Source: Carettochelys insculpta (Eukaryota > Chordata > Testudines > Carettochelyidae). Taken from it: a stretch of 64,000 nucleotides of DNA. The stretch lies in the NCBI RefSeq assembly GCF_033958435.1, contig NC_134138.1:211553298-211617297 (forward strand), read 5' to 3'. The notes below the pieces were generated by a model. It was not told the DNA's origin, searched no databases, and saw only the letters and a program-made list of their open reading frames with translations. Below, one piece after another: positions 12,153 to 22,612 of this stretch; the stretch's first letter is position 1; each line of letters begins with the position of its first letter. The translations under genes were made by a program, and so were the position numbers.

Positions 12153-12665
12153 CAGCTTTGCGACCGGGTGCTCGCGAACAGGAGGGAGTTTTGAGAGGCT
12201 CTCCTGGAGGAGGAGAAGGAAGGAGCAAACTAAAGCACCTTGGGGTAAGTGGCTGCTTATATTTGGGGGTTTTGGGCTTGTGTGTGTTTGTTTGTTTGTT
12301 TTGGCATTTGGAGTGCTGAGCTGAGTGTTTGTTTGAAAGGCCGTGTGCTCAGGCAGGCAGTTGGAAGCTGAGAGTCTTGATTAGGTTTGAATTGAAACAC
12401 CGTGTGCTGATTGGCTGAGCTGTAGGCAGAGGGAGGAGCTATCAGGGAGGCCGAGCACTTAAACCCCGCTAGTAAGCGACCAGGGAGCTTTGTGACCGGG
12501 TGCTCGCGAACAGGGTGCGTGCTAACAGGAGGGAGTTTTGAGAGGGGAGTTTAGAGGGGGAGCTTGGAGGGAGCCAGTGACTTCTATTGCCCTTAAACGT
12601 AAATCCTTTATAACAACCTCTATCTGAAACATTTAATTAACCCTCATATATAATTAGAGTAGGAA
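12153..12665 (+). promoter_or_regulatory. CR1 5' untranslated region with a repeated promoter-like unit
   Basis: A unit beginning AGCTTTGCGACCGGGTGCTC and running into AGGAGGGAGTTTTGAGAGG occurs at about 12154 and again at about 12487, where it is slightly changed and carries a short extra insert. GC-rich, CpG-containing 5' regions of LINEs usually hold the internal promoter, so this is the likely promoter region. A run of TGTGTGTTTGTTTGTTTG lies at about 12280-12300. Confidence 0.5.
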
Positions 12666-13589
12666 ATGGAGGCAGAAGCCCAGCAGCAGAGTGGGGGCTA
12701 TCCTGTTTATTGTGTCGAGTGCAGTATGTATGACTACCTACCCTGTGGGTGGGTGGCGTATGTGTGCGCTCGATGCAAGGAGCTCCTGGCCCTCAGAGAC
12801 CGAGTGCGTGCTTTGGAGGCCAGGGTGGCTGAACTGGAGGAGCTAAGGAAGGCAGAGGTGTTTGTTGATGAGACTTTCCGGGACATAGTAGGGCTGTCCC
12901 ACCTCCAATCTGACAGTCCTGATGCTGTTACGGAGGATGAAAGGCTCAGGGAAGGAGAGCAGTCAATGGGAGCAGAGGGAAACCATCCCATAGTTGGGAC
13001 CCTCCTTCCAGAGGGTGCTGTTGTATCCTCTCGTGCCGAGGATACTTCTCCGGGGGAGGGAGCGCCAGCTGTTAGGAAGAAGCAGGTTTTAGTAGTGGGG
13101 GATTCGATCATTAGAAATATAGATAGTTGGATTTGTGATGACCGGGAGAACCGTATGGTGACTTGCCTGCCTGGTGCGAAGGTTGCGGATCTCTCGAGGC
13201 ATCTAGACAGACTTATGGGCAGTGCTGGGGAGGAGCCGGTGGTTGTGGTACATGTCGGTACCAATGACATAGGGAAGGGTAGAAGAGATGTTCTGGAGGC
13301 CAAATTTAGGTTACTAGGAAAGAGACTGAAATCCAGAACATCTATGGTGGCATTCTCTGAAATGCTTCCAGTTCCACGCACAGGGCCAGATAGACAGGCA
13401 GAACTTCAGAGTCTCAATGTGTGGATGAGACGATGGTGTAGGGAAGAGGGGTTTAGATTTATTAGGAACTGGGGACACTTTTGGGGTAGGGGGAGCCTAT
13501 ACAGGAATGATGGGCTCCACCTAAATCAAGGTGGATCCAGACTGCTGGCATTAAACATTAAAAAGGTCGTAGAGCAGTTTTTAAACTAA
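12666..13589 (+). CDS. CR1 ORF1 protein: zinc-ribbon-like motif, coiled coil, SGNH esterase
   Basis: The 307-residue product has an N-terminal CxxC...CxxC arrangement (C16, C19, C34, C37), then a leucine- and charge-rich segment at about 39-65 likely to form a coiled coil for oligomerisation. From about 139 comes an SGNH/GDSL hydrolase domain: VVGDSII (D146, S147), HVGTND (G198-D201) and DGLHLN (D282, H285). All expected catalytic residues (Ser, Gly, Asn, Asp/His) are visible. Known CR1 ORF1 proteins of this type bind nucleic acid and carry an esterase whose role is unsettled. ATG at 12666 is the natural start. ORF2 follows 35 bases after the stop. No inactivating change is seen. Confidence 0.9.
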   Translation: MEAEAQQQSGGYPVYCVECSMYDYLPCGWVAYVCARCKELLALRDRVRALEARVAELEELRKAEVFVDETFRDIVGLSHLQSDSPDAVTEDERLREGEQSMGAEGNHPIVGTLLPEGAVVSSRAEDTSPGEGAPAVRKKQVLVVGDSIIRNIDSWICDDRENRMVTCLPGAKVADLSRHLDRLMGSAGEEPVVVVHVGTNDIGKGRRDVLEAKFRLLGKRLKSRTSMVAFSEMLPVPRTGPDRQAELQSLNVWMRRWCREEGFRFIRNWGHFWGRGSLYRNDGLHLNQGGSRLLALNIKKVVEQFLN

Positions 13590-13624
13590 GAGGTGGGGGA
13601 AAGCCGATTGGTGCGGGGGAGCAC

Positions 13625-16597
13625 GTGGATCGGACGGAGACTTCTCTTACACGAGGCTCCATAGATAGGGATTCCCTAGAAGTTAGTCAGATAGGGAACG
13701 TGGGAAATAATATATGGGCAAGATCAGATGTGAAACAATCATGCATAAAAAAATCCAACGCGTCTGTGAAAGGCGGACATATAAATAGTGGTAGTTTTCT
13801 AACATGCTTTTACACTAATGCTAGGAGTCTGTCTAATAAGATGGGTGAACTGGAGTACCTCATATCAAAGGAGGAAGTTGACATAATAGGCATCTCAGAA
13901 ACATGGTGGAATGAGGACAATCAGTGGGACACTATCATACCGGGATATAAATTATATCGGAAAGACAGAACAGGTCGTGCGGGTGGCGGAGTGGTACTAT
14001 ATGTGAAGGATAATATAGAATCAAATGAAGTAAAAATCCTAAAGGAATCAAAATGTTCCATAGAATCATTATGGATAACAATTCATTCCTCTAATATGAA
14101 TATGGCATTAGGAATATATTACCGACCACCTAACCAGGACAGTGATAGTGATGCTGAAATGTTAAGGGAGATTAGAGAGGCTATCAAAATAAAAAACACA
14201 GTAATAATAGGAGATTTCAATTATCCCCATATTGATTGGGTGCATGTCACCTCAGGACGGGATTCAGAGATTAAATTTCTTGATGCCTTAAATGACTGCT
14301 TCTTGGAGCAGCTAGTACAGGAACCCACAAGGGGAGAGTCAATTCTCGATCTAGTCTTGACTGGAATGCAGGATCTGGTCCAAGAGGTAACTGTTACTGG
14401 ACCGCTTGGAAATAGTGACCACAATATAATAACTTTTAATATTCCTGTGTTGGGAAGAACACCGCAGTGGTCAAACACTCTGGCATTTAATTTCAAAAAG
14501 GGGAATTACACTAAAATGAGGAAGCTAGTTAAACAGAAACTAAAAGGTAGAGTAATTAAACTAAAATCCCTGGAAGCTGCATGGAAACTGTTTAAAGACA
14601 CCATACTAGAGGCCCAACTTAAATGTATACCCCAAATAAAAAAACACAGTAAGAGACCTAACAAAGAACCACCATGGCTAAACAGCCATGTTAAAAAGGC
14701 AGTGAGAGAGAAAAGGGCAGCTTTTAAAAAGTGGAAGTCAAATCCTAGTGAGGAAAATAGAAAGGAACATAAACACTCCCAAATTAAGTGTCATAATGTA
14801 GTAAGAAAAGCCAAAAAAGATTTTGAGGAACAGCTAGCCAAAAATTCAAAAAATGATAGTAAAATGTTTTTTAAATACATTAGAAGCAGGAAGCCCGCTA
14901 AAAAAGCAGTGGGGCCCTTGGACGATAAAGATATAAAAGGAGCGATCAAGGAAGACAGTGCCATTGCGGAGCGATTAAATGATTTCTTTGCTTCAGTCTT
15001 CACGGCTGAGGATGTTACAGAGGTTCCTAAATTTGAGCCAGCCTTTTTAGGTGACAAATCTGAGGAACTCACTCAGATTGAAGTGACATTAGAGGAGGTT
15101 TTGGAGTTAATTGATAAGCTGAATAGTAACAAGTCTCCAGGACCAGACGGCATTCACCCAAGGGTTCTGAAAGAACTCAAATGTGAAATTGCGGAGTTAT
15201 TAACAGTGGTTTGTAACCTATCCTTTAAAGCCACTTTGGTACCAAATGACTGGAAGACGGCCAATATAACGCCAATATTTACAAAAGGCTCTAGAGGAGA
15301 CCCTGGCAATTATAGACCGATAAGTTTAACATCAGTACCAGGCAAATTAGTAGAAACAATAGTCAAGAATAAAATTGCAAGGCACGTAGAAGAGCACGAA
15401 TTGTTGGGCAAAAGTCAGCATGGTTTCTGCAGAGGGAAGTCGTGTCTGTCTAATCTATTAGAATTCTTTGAAGGGGTTAATAAACATGCGGACAAGGGGC
15501 ACCCAGTGGACATAATATACCTAGATTTCCAGAAAGCCTTTGACACGGTCCCACACCAAAGGCTTTTATGTAAATTAGGTGGTCATGGGATAGGAGGAAA
15601 GATCCTTTCATGGATCGGGAATTGGTTAAAAGACAGAAAACAAAGGGTGGGAATAAATGGTAAATTTTCACAATGGAGGAGGGTAACTAGTGGTGTTCCC
15701 CAGGGGTCAGTCCTGGGACCGATCCTGTTCAACTTGTTCATCAATGATCTAGAAAATGAGGTAAGCAGTGAGGTGGCCAAGTTTGCAGATGACACCAAGT
15801 TGTTCAGGACAGTCAAAACCAAAAGGGATTGTGAAGAACTACAAAAAGATCTCAGCAAACTGAGTGATTGGGCAGCAAAATGGCAAATGAAATTTAATGT
15901 GGGTAAGTGTAAGGTAATGCATGTTGGAAAAAATAACCCAAATTACACGTACTACATGATGGGGTCAAATTTAGCTATGACAGATCAGGGAAGGGATCTT
16001 GGAGTTATAGTGGATAGTTCTCTGAAGACATCCACGCAGTGTGCAGCGGCTGTTAGTAAGGCAAATAGGATGTTAGGAATTATTAAAAAAGGGATCGATA
16101 ATAAGACAAAAGATATCATACTTCCCCTATATAAAACTATGGTACGCCCACATCTTGAGTACTGCGTGCAGATGTGGTCTCCTCACCTCAAAAAAGATAT
16201 ATTGGCATTAGAAAAGGTTCAGAAAAGGGCAACTAAGATGATTAGGGGCTTGGAACGGGTCCCATATGGGGAGAGGCTAGAGAGACTGGGACTTTTCAGT
16301 TTGGAAAAGAGGCGATTGAGGGGCGATATGATAGAGGTATATAAAATCATGAATGGTGTGGAGAAAGTGAATATAGAAAAATTATTTACCTTTTCCCATA
16401 ATACAAGAACTAGGGGACACCAAATGAAATTGATGGGTAGTAGGTTCAAAACTAATAAAAGGAAATTTTTCTTCACACGGCGCACAGTCAACCTGTGGAA
16501 CTCCTTGCCCAAGGAGGCTGTGAAGGCCAGGACTCTATTAGGGTTTAAAAAAGAGCTTGATAAATTTTTGCAGGTTAGGTCCATAAATGGCTATTAG
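13625..16597 (+). CDS. CR1 ORF2: APE endonuclease plus reverse transcriptase, intact
   Basis: The product (about 990 residues) nicks target DNA and copies the element RNA into it. Counting from the GTG at 13625, the APE endonuclease shows TNARSL (64-69), ISETWW (E92), IGDFNYP (D197, N199) and NSDHN (D265, H266). The RT shows [31 protein letters not shown] (D634), [14 protein letters not shown] and FADDTKLF (D722, D723). A C-terminal domain typical of CR1 follows. The frame is open from 13562 (stop TAA at 13559), yet holds no ATG before residue 73, which lies inside the endonuclease. Translation must start at a non-AUG codon such as the GTG, or by reinitiation or coupling after ORF1. Confidence 0.9.
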   Translation: MDRTETSLTRGSIDRDSLEVSQIGNVGNNIWARSDVKQSCIKKSNASVKGGHINSGSFLTCFYTNARSLSNKMGELEYLISKEEVDIIGISETWWNEDNQWDTIIPGYKLYRKDRTGRAGGGVVLYVKDNIESNEVKILKESKCSIESLWITIHSSNMNMALGIYYRPPNQDSDSDAEMLREIREAIKIKNTVIIGDFNYPHIDWVHVTSGRDSEIKFLDALNDCFLEQLVQEPTRGESILDLVLTGMQDLVQEVTVTGPLGNSDHNIITFNIPVLGRTPQWSNTLAFNFKKGNYTKMRKLVKQKLKGRVIKLKSLEAAWKLFKDTILEAQLKCIPQIKKHSKRPNKEPPWLNSHVKKAVREKRAAFKKWKSNPSEENRKEHKHSQIKCHNVVRKAKKDFEEQLAKNSKNDSKMFFKYIRSRKPAKKAVGPLDDKDIKGAIKEDSAIAERLNDFFASVFTAEDVTEVPKFEPAFLGDKSEELTQIEVTLEEVLELIDKLNSNKSPGPDGIHPRVLKELKCEIAELLTVVCNLSFKATLVPNDWKTANITPIFTKGSRGDPGNYRPISLTSVPGKLVETIVKNKIARHVEEHELLGKSQHGFCRGKSCLSNLLEFFEGVNKHADKGHPVDIIYLDFQKAFDTVPHQRLLCKLGGHGIGGKILSWIGNWLKDRKQRVGINGKFSQWRRVTSGVPQGSVLGPILFNLFINDLENEVSSEVAKFADDTKLFRTVKTKRDCEELQKDLSKLSDWAAKWQMKFNVGKCKVMHVGKNNPNYTYYMMGSNLAMTDQGRDLGVIVDSSLKTSTQCAAAVSKANRMLGIIKKGIDNKTKDIILPLYKTMVRPHLEYCVQMWSPHLKKDILALEKVQKRATKMIRGLERVPYGERLERLGLFSLEKRRLRGDMIEVYKIMNGVEKVNIEKLFTFSHNTRTRGHQMKLMGSRFKTNKRKFFFTRRTVNLWNSLPKEAVKARTLLGFKKELDKFLQVRSINGY

Positions 16598-16787
16598 CCA
16601 GGGATAAAGTATGGTGCCCCTAGCCTTCAGAACAAGGGCAAGAGATGGATGGCAGGAGATAAATCACTTGATCATTGTCTTCTGTTCTCCTTCTCTGGGG
16701 CACCTGGCATTGGCCACTGTCGGCAGATGGGATGCTGGGCTGGATGGACCTTTGGTCTGACCCAGTATGGCCATTCTTATGTTCTTA
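16598..16787 (+). terminator. CR1 3' untranslated region and conserved tail
   Basis: This is the region recognised by the CR1 RT in the family. It contains GGATGGACCTTTGGTCTGAC and closes with CCATTCTTATGTTCTTA rather than a poly(A) run, as is characteristic of CR1. Downstream the host LINE resumes with ACACAAACGTACTTGG. Confidence 0.75.
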
Positions 16788-17663
16788 ACACAAACGTACT
16801 TGGTTAGAACGTTGCTGAACCTCCATCAATCAGCACTGACAATTACACGCTGGAGGTCATCCACAAGTTTACTTACCTCAGGTCCACCATCACCGACACC
16901 CTGTCGCTGGAGTCTGAGCTAAACAGGAGGATCGGTAAAGCAGCCACAACTCTGTTCAGACTTAGCAGGAGAGTGTGGAACAACAAAAAGCTGTACACTC
17001 ACACCAAAATGCAAGTCTACAGAGCCTGCATTCTCAGCAACCTCCTTTACGGCAACGAGACTTGGACCTTGTACGCCTGCCAGGAAAAGAGGCTGAATGT
17101 CTTCCACACGCGCTGCCTTAGGAGCATTCTTGGGATATTATGCAAGGACAGAGTGCCCAACAACGCCATCCTCAAGCAAGCTAGAATTCCAGACATGCAC
17201 ACCCTCCTCAGGCAGAGGCGGCTCTGCTGGCTTGGCCACATCCACAGGATGAATGATGGAAGGATCCCAAAAGACATCCTGTACAGCGAGAGAGCCTCTG
17301 GCAAACGACCTCCTGGATGCCCCCAGTTGTGCTACAAAGACATCTGTAAGAGGGACCTCGAGGAGGAAGACATCGACCCAGATAGTTAGGAAGAGCTGGC
17401 AGATGACCACAGCAGCTGGAAGCAGGAACTACACAAGGGCCTTCAGAAGGGTGAGATGAAGATCAGACAGCTGGCAGAGGAGAAGCGAGCCTGTAGAAAG
17501 AACAGCAAGGACCTGCCAGATACCCATTACATATGCAGCAGATGTAACAAGGACTGTCACTCTCATGTGGGCCTCCACAGTCACAGTCAATACTGCAAAT
17601 GATGATCTTAAATGGAGTTATGAAGGGTGCAATCCATAGTCTATGCAGACTGAAGGGTGCCTT
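16788..17663 (+). mobile_element. LINE, segment 3: end of RT region, C-terminal zinc finger, 3' tail
   Basis: This is the continuation of the LINE interrupted at 12152. Translation resumes with TNVLG-like sequence and the HKFTYLRSTITDTLSLESEL stretch, all in the order expected downstream of the RT. The 3' untranslated tail ends near CTATGCAGACTGAAGGGTGCC. The boundary is approximate. Confidence 0.75.
16840..17604 (+). pseudogene. LINE polyprotein C-terminus with C2H2 zinc finger, broken
   Basis: The longest open piece (16973-17389) reads LYGNETWTLYA, RCLRSILGI and RQRRLCWLGHIHRM, then DGRIPKDILYSE, a conserved C-terminal block of this LINE family. A stop (TAG, about 17386) interrupts it. The same frame then continues to a C2H2-type finger near 17528-17601: CSRCNKDC...HVGLHSHSQYC followed by the TGA stop. 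Such fingers probably help bind nucleic acid. Together with segment 1 it shows a once complete but now inactive polyprotein. Confidence 0.7.
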
Positions 17664-18599
17664 GGAACTTGGAATAAATGTTATAAACGGGGATTAGTAT
17701 ATGCTATAGTAACAGATATAAATACTAATATTTACTTGAGATAAGAACTGCTTAGTCACAGGTTATGTGTAATCTGTATTGTAAAATCATTTGTGAACCA
17801 TCTAACACTTGGTAATTATAACATTTTTCTCTGCCACGTGATAAAATAATGGATTACATTAGTAATATATATAGGCTACGTCTACACTAGAAGCATCTGT
17901 CAACATTAATGTCTGTAGACAGAGTTGTGTCAACTGAAACTCTGACGGAGCGCATCTACACTCAAAAGCAGATAGACAGAGCAATCTGCTCTCTTGACAG
18001 CATGCAGCCAGGCTACCTGTATCTCTGTCAACAGAACGGCTGACTGAAAGCTCTGCAAACAGGGCTGCCCAGTGAAACGGAATCCCTGTCTGTCGACAGT
18101 GTTATGCCTCAAATTTTGAGGGATAACCTTGTCAAGACAAATGGAGGCTTCTGTCGAGACTTTGTTGACAGAAGGCTTTATGGCCGTTTCTACACAGGCA
18201 AGATATTCCTGAAGAATGGTGCCTTCTTCTGGAAGATCCAAGGAGCATCTTCACATGCAGGATGCTCTTTCAGATTTCTTCTAGAAGAAGGTGCCCCCTC
18301 TTCCGGATTCTGTATTCCATTTCAGAATCAGGAAGAGGACATGTGTCGATGTTCCCAGACTGCTTCTTCCGAAAGAAGCAGTTCTCCATGGCAGCAGCCT
18401 GCTGGAGAGCGGGGCTGCTCTATACACCCCCAGTGAGCCTCTGTGGTCCCTAAGTCCTTGCAGCCTTTAAAGCTGCAAAGACCCGGAGACCCCATGGCAG
18501 GAAGCTGAGAGCGTGAGACAGCTAGCACATGCAGGGCTGCCTGCCACACTCCCCTGAGGCCCTGCATTGCCAAACAAGTCCTGCCCCGCAGGAATCCGG

Positions 18600-19833
18600 A
18601 TGAGGATAGCCAAGACCCTGACCAGGCTCCAAAACGGAGGGCCCCCTCCTGGATGGAGGCAGAGCTCCAGACCTCCTGGGGCTCTGGCATAATGAGGAGG
18701 TCCTCTGGGACACTAGCGGGCACTGGAGGAATGCTCCAGCATTCACCCGCCTTGCCCATGGCCTGGCTGCCCGTGGCCACCCCTCCTGGACACCGGAGCA
18801 GGTCAGATACAAGGTGAAGGAGCTGTGCCAGGGGTACCTGTGGACCTGGGATAGTGCCCGCAGATCCAGCCACGCCCCTGCCAGCTGCCCCTTCTACTGG
18901 GAGTTTTGGGACCTCCTGGCTACGGATGACACCTCCCCACCCCACATCACTTTGGAGACAGCCACACCCGAGCCCCCTGCCACACCAGAGGAGGAGGAGG
19001 AGGGACCTGCCACTGTGGATGTCCCATCTGATGGGAAGTCCACAGACAAGTCCCTCATCATTGCGATGCCCTCCATGGCCAGCAGCCAGGCCCCCTCCAG
19101 TCGGGCATCACCCGACAGATAAGAGGCCACCTCAGGTAAGTGCACACAGTGGAAAAGCACAGTGAGGGGAGGGGGGACACCTGGGCACCAGTCCTAGGCC
19201 CTGAAGGCCTAAAGCCCATCCCCGGTCAGGGCTCAGGGCACACCCATGCCTACGAGCAGCACCCAGCTCCCTCTCCCATGGAGCACCCCCCGAGTGTGCT
19301 GGGGCCCCTCTGGGCAGCACAGCTGCATCTGGAACCCCCCCATGGCTGAGCTCCACTCCCAACCCACAAGCCTGCTGCCAGGGTGGGCCACCGTGGATAA
19401 CGCCCCGGCTCCGGCATCATGCCCCAGTGACCACTGCGGTGAGTGCACGCAAGCCCACATGGCAGCTTCCCCAGGCAAATGCCCGTCCCATGGGTCTGTG
19501 GAGGACATAACCAGCTGAGGAGACTGGGGCCATGTCACCCAGGTCCCACATGTGGCACTGACTTTCCCTGCTACCCCCACCCTCTCTCTCTTAACAGCGG
19601 TACCATCCGAGGGCCAAGGCAGCCAGACGAGGAGCCTGGGGCTCGCCAGCCCCATCCAGGCCAGAGGACCCAGCAGCCCACCAGCTGGGCCCACATCAGC
19701 CCCCTCTGTGCAGCAGCCACAGGTGCGCTGGACCCACCGCACCTGCCGCAAGGAGGAGGTCATGGCTTACATGGCAGCCCTCTGCCAGCAGAACACCCTC
19801 ACAGAAGAACAGCTGGCCCTCGGTGAGGCATAG
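18600..19833 (+). pseudogene. Harbinger copy 1 Myb/SANT-like DNA-binding gene, broken
   Basis: The family product binds transposon ends and brings the nuclease to them. The Myb/SANT-like helix region reads APSWMEAEL, then after a one-base frame change near 18668 DLLGLWHNEEVLW and FTRLAHGLAARGHPSWTPEQ, with VRYKVKELCQGYLWTW to about 18850. A proline- and acid-rich region follows (EEEEEGPAT), then a splice-donor-like CAG|GTAAGT near 19134 and an acceptor-like TCTTAACAG near 19598. A last exon candidate contains QVRWTHRTCRKEEVMAYM. In-frame stops precede the Myb domain. Exon limits are inferred. Confidence 0.65.
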
Positions 19834-20651
19834 CTGCAGTGGAGGTAGAACACATTGGGGGAGGTGGTGGGGATGCGCCGCACCATGTGCAGTGCCCTAG
19901 TGGGCCAGCCCCCAGCCCCCCCAGCTGCCCCCCCACACAGTCCCCCTGGAGGGCCCCCTGCCGTCCCCCCTGAGGAATTCACTACTGCCCCCGAGCCCAT
20001 CCCTGCTGCTCCCCAGCTGCCCCCCTGCATTCCCTCCCCACTGGCCCCTCAGCTGCTCCTGTGGCCCCAGCCCATGACCCTGAGGCCCTGGCCACCCTAC
20101 TGCCCCTGGACCTGCCCGATGCTGCGCTGAGGGACCTCACAGCATGGCTTGTGGCCACCATGGGCCCCATGGAGGGTTGCCCAAGCCACAACCCACCCCT
20201 CTCCAGCCCCTCTGCTGAGGCTAAGCCAGATGCTGACCAGCCCTACCTGCCAGTGCTTCCAGACCCATCAGAGCCCTGCAGGGGACAGTGCACCCGAGGT
20301 GGGAAGGGCACCCATGTGCACTGGGGTTCACAGCCTTCCACCCTGTCCCTTAATTAGGGCCCCCCAACATTCCTGCCCCAATCCCCATCCAGGTTTAGGT
20401 GTCCCTGTCCCCTTACCCCCAGGTATATAGTTCACTCCCTATCAGGATTTGGTTGTTGTTTTTATTATTCACCATTTACTATTTACATTGCTCACAGTTC
20501 TTAATGGTTCAGGGTTAAATATATGTTAGCATTCAGCACCTCCTGAGTCCCTTATTACCATGGGGGAGGATGGGGGGATTGGGGGGGTGCGCATGGGAGG
20601 GGTGTAGGGGGGGCCTGTGGGGAAGGGTGCAGGGGTTAGTAGTCCCCTCAG

Positions 20652-21919
20652 CTGAATGCTGCCTGAAGTGCCTCCTGGATCTGGAGCCCACCATGGTCGA
20701 GCCACTGTCAGGGGCCGCAGCAGGCTGCTGGTAGCGGGGGTCCAGCTCTGTCATCCAGCCCTGGGGCAGGGTCCCCTCATGTTCCTCGATGAGGTTGTGG
20801 AGTGCACAGCAGGCAGCCATGACCTGCAGGATGTTCTCCACCCCCATAGTGAGGTGTGTTAGGAGACACCTGAACCGTGCCTTCAAACAGCCAAAAGCGC
20901 ACTTGACGGGCTACCGGGCCCATGTGAGCCGGGCGTTAAACAGCTCCTGCGAGGGTGTGGTGTGGCCCGTGTATGGGCAGATCAACCAGGGCTGGAGTGG
21001 GTAGGCTGAGTCGCCCACGAGGCAAAGAGGCATCATGATGTCCCTGATGGCGCATTCCTGCCAGGGCACGAATCTCCCAGCCTCCATCCAGTGGAACAGG
21101 GCAGAATTCCACAGGATCCATGCATCATGTGCGCTGCCCGGCCAGCCAACATAAATGTCCATGAACTTCCCACAGGCGTCCAGCACCTCCTGGAGCATGA
21201 TGGAGTGATACCCCTTGCAGTTGACATATCGGCAGACACTGTGGTCTGGGGCCCTGCTGGGGATATGCATCCCATCAATCGTCCCAAAGCTCTGGGGGAA
21301 CCCAAATGCAGTGCAGCCCTCAGTAACTGTGTCCAGGTCCCCGCTGCTCACCAGCCGCCGCACCAGCATGTGGTTGATGGCCGTCATGACCTTTGGGGAA
21401 TGGGCGCACTCGTGGGCATATGCAGAGGGGTCCCTGTCCCCCTCCCCTTCTACCTCCTCCCTACGACCCCCCACCCCCCGCTGAGGGACCCCTCCAGTAG
21501 CAGGCATGTGGTGTCCCTTCTGGGCTAGGCCTGCCTGTCCCCCCAGCCGTGCTCCCTCCCAATCGGTGCCTTGCATCCCCCAAGCCTGCCAGCCCCCTCC
21601 CTCCTGCCGGTGTGGCAGGGTCTGCGGCAGGGATTACATGGAGGATGACAGCCCTGACGGTGGATGTGCCCACCCTGAACTGCTCTCTGATGGATCGGTA
21701 GCTGTCCAGGATAGCCAATTTCCAAATGGCGATGGCCATGCACTTCACCAGGGAGAGGGCTGGCCTCATCCAGGTATCCTGGTGTTGTAGTAGGGGGGCA
21801 ATCCAGCTGCAGATCTCAAGGAAGGTCTCTTTCTTCATCCTCAGGTTCTGCAGCCAGCAGTCGTTGTCCCACTCCCCCATGACGACCCTGTCCCACCAGT
21901 CGGTGCTGGTGTCATGGGT
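20652..21919 (-). pseudogene. Harbinger copy 1 DDE nuclease, inactive
   Basis: This is a HARBI1-type transposase relative. Exon 1 (about 21919 down to 21638) has TDWWDRVVMGEWDND and an N-terminal helical domain. An intron (21637-21391) has a GTAATC donor. Exon 2 (from 21390) shows FGTIDGMHIPS (first Asp), GSAHDAW and GDSAYPL (second Asp). The expected catalytic Glu in the VERAFG-type motif is Lys here (VKCAFG, codon 20904-20902), preceded by a TAG (20913-20911). A frame change near the C-terminus moves the natural stop. A TTTATT (AATAAA on this strand) at 20461-20466 could be the polyadenylation signal. It cannot encode an active enzyme. Confidence 0.8.
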
Positions 21920-22372
21920 TCAGATGTGCTGGACCATTCAGAGGGGGCCCGACAGGGGCAGTGGGGGTGCAGGACCCATGGGCCTGGGCCTCTGTCTCTA
22001 CAGGAGGCTGAGGAGGGTGGCCAGGAGGATGGCTAGCGTGCAGGTGAGGGCAAGCCTGCTGTCCTGTGGCTGCTGGGGGTCCATGCCTGCTGGTTGGCGG
22101 GCGCTGGACAGGGGCCTGGATCTGGCTTGCTGGGCACAGACATGGCTGGCCTTGTCAGCATTTGGAGGGAGGGGCTGTTTGGGTGGGGCCCTATAAGGGG
22201 CCGTGTGGCCAGCAGCTCCAGAAGGGCTCCCTGGCTGTGTGACCCCGTCCATGTTGTTTCCTGCCCTGTTCTTCTAGAAGAGTTCCAGTGCATGTGTAGA
22301 TGCACTCTTCTGGAAGAAGATCTTCCAGAAAAAGTGCCATGTGTAAAAACGGCCTATGAGTATAGACGCTCC

Positions 22373-22612
22373 GGCCATTTCTACACAGGCCACTTCCTTT
22401 GGAAGTGGCATGCTAATACAGGGAGCAAAATATGCTAATGAGGTGTGGATGCAAATTCCCCATGCCTCATTAGCATAATGTCACGTGATTTGGAGTCCAG
22501 AAGACCATTCTTCCGGACTGCAAAACGCCACGTAGAAGCACAGCCACGGGGGGGGGGGGGTCTTCCGGAAGGACGTGCTTCTTCCGGAGGCCCCTTCTTC
22601 CCGAAATTTTTT
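22373..22612. mobile_element. Left half of a MITE of the 30074 type
   Basis: It begins GGCCATTTCTACACAGGCCA and follows the MITE at 30074 word for word in places (GTGGCATGCTAATA, ATGCTAATGAGGTG, GATTTGGAGTCCAGAAGA, TCTTCCGGAAGGACG). A run of 13 G lies at 22548-22560. The right half is missing; the sequence changes to an unrelated GC-rich repeat near 22612. It carries an ATGCAAAT octamer at 22449. Confidence 0.75.

Larger units (their letters stand above)
12153..16787 (+). mobile_element. Full-length CR1 retrotransposon with both ORFs open
   Basis: The element has a 5' untranslated region of about 510 bp, ORF1 (12666-13589), ORF2 (13625-16597) and a 3' region ending in the typical CR1 tail (GACCCAGTATGGCCATTC, then TTATGTTCTTA). 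It sits inside the RT frame of an older LINE, which resumes directly at 16788. Most CR1 copies are 5'-truncated, so a complete copy with both frames uninterrupted implies a recent insertion and possible activity. Whether the 5' end is the true transcription start cannot be told from sequence alone. Confidence 0.88.
18182..22354. mobile_element. Harbinger copy 1, autonomous-type layout, inactive
   Basis: The left end GGCCGTTTCTACACAGGCAA matches the inverse of the right end (GCCATGTGTAAAAACGGCC). TAT duplicates flank it (18179-18181, 22355-22357). It is about 4.2 kb long and holds two genes facing each other: a Myb-like gene on the plus strand and a nuclease on the minus strand. Both are broken. 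Its end sequence is closest to that of the MITEs at 22373 and 30074, which it or its relatives could have mobilised. Confidence 0.85.
17874..22372. mobile_element. MITE split by Harbinger copy 1
   Basis: The left part (17874-18181) begins GGCTACGTCTACACTAGAAG and contains repeated TGTCGACAGA/TCTGTCGAC words. The right remnant (22358-22372, GAGTATAGACGCTCC) resembles the inverse of that end. In between lies a complete Harbinger with its own TAT duplication, so this MITE is the older element. Only a very short right arm remains, so the right boundary and the family are less certain. Confidence 0.55.

Noticed and set aside
12734..13381. 215-codon open frame on the minus strand
   Set aside because: It is the mirror of CR1 ORF1, shows no domain, and the plus-strand protein has clear motifs.
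18328..18945. 205-codon open frame on the minus strand
   Set aside because: It lies opposite the Myb-like pseudogene in GC-rich DNA, where long chance frames are expected. No domain is seen.
19233..19763. 176-codon open frame on the minus strand
   Set aside because: It is the shadow of proline-rich and intron sequence of the Myb-like pseudogene, with no domain.
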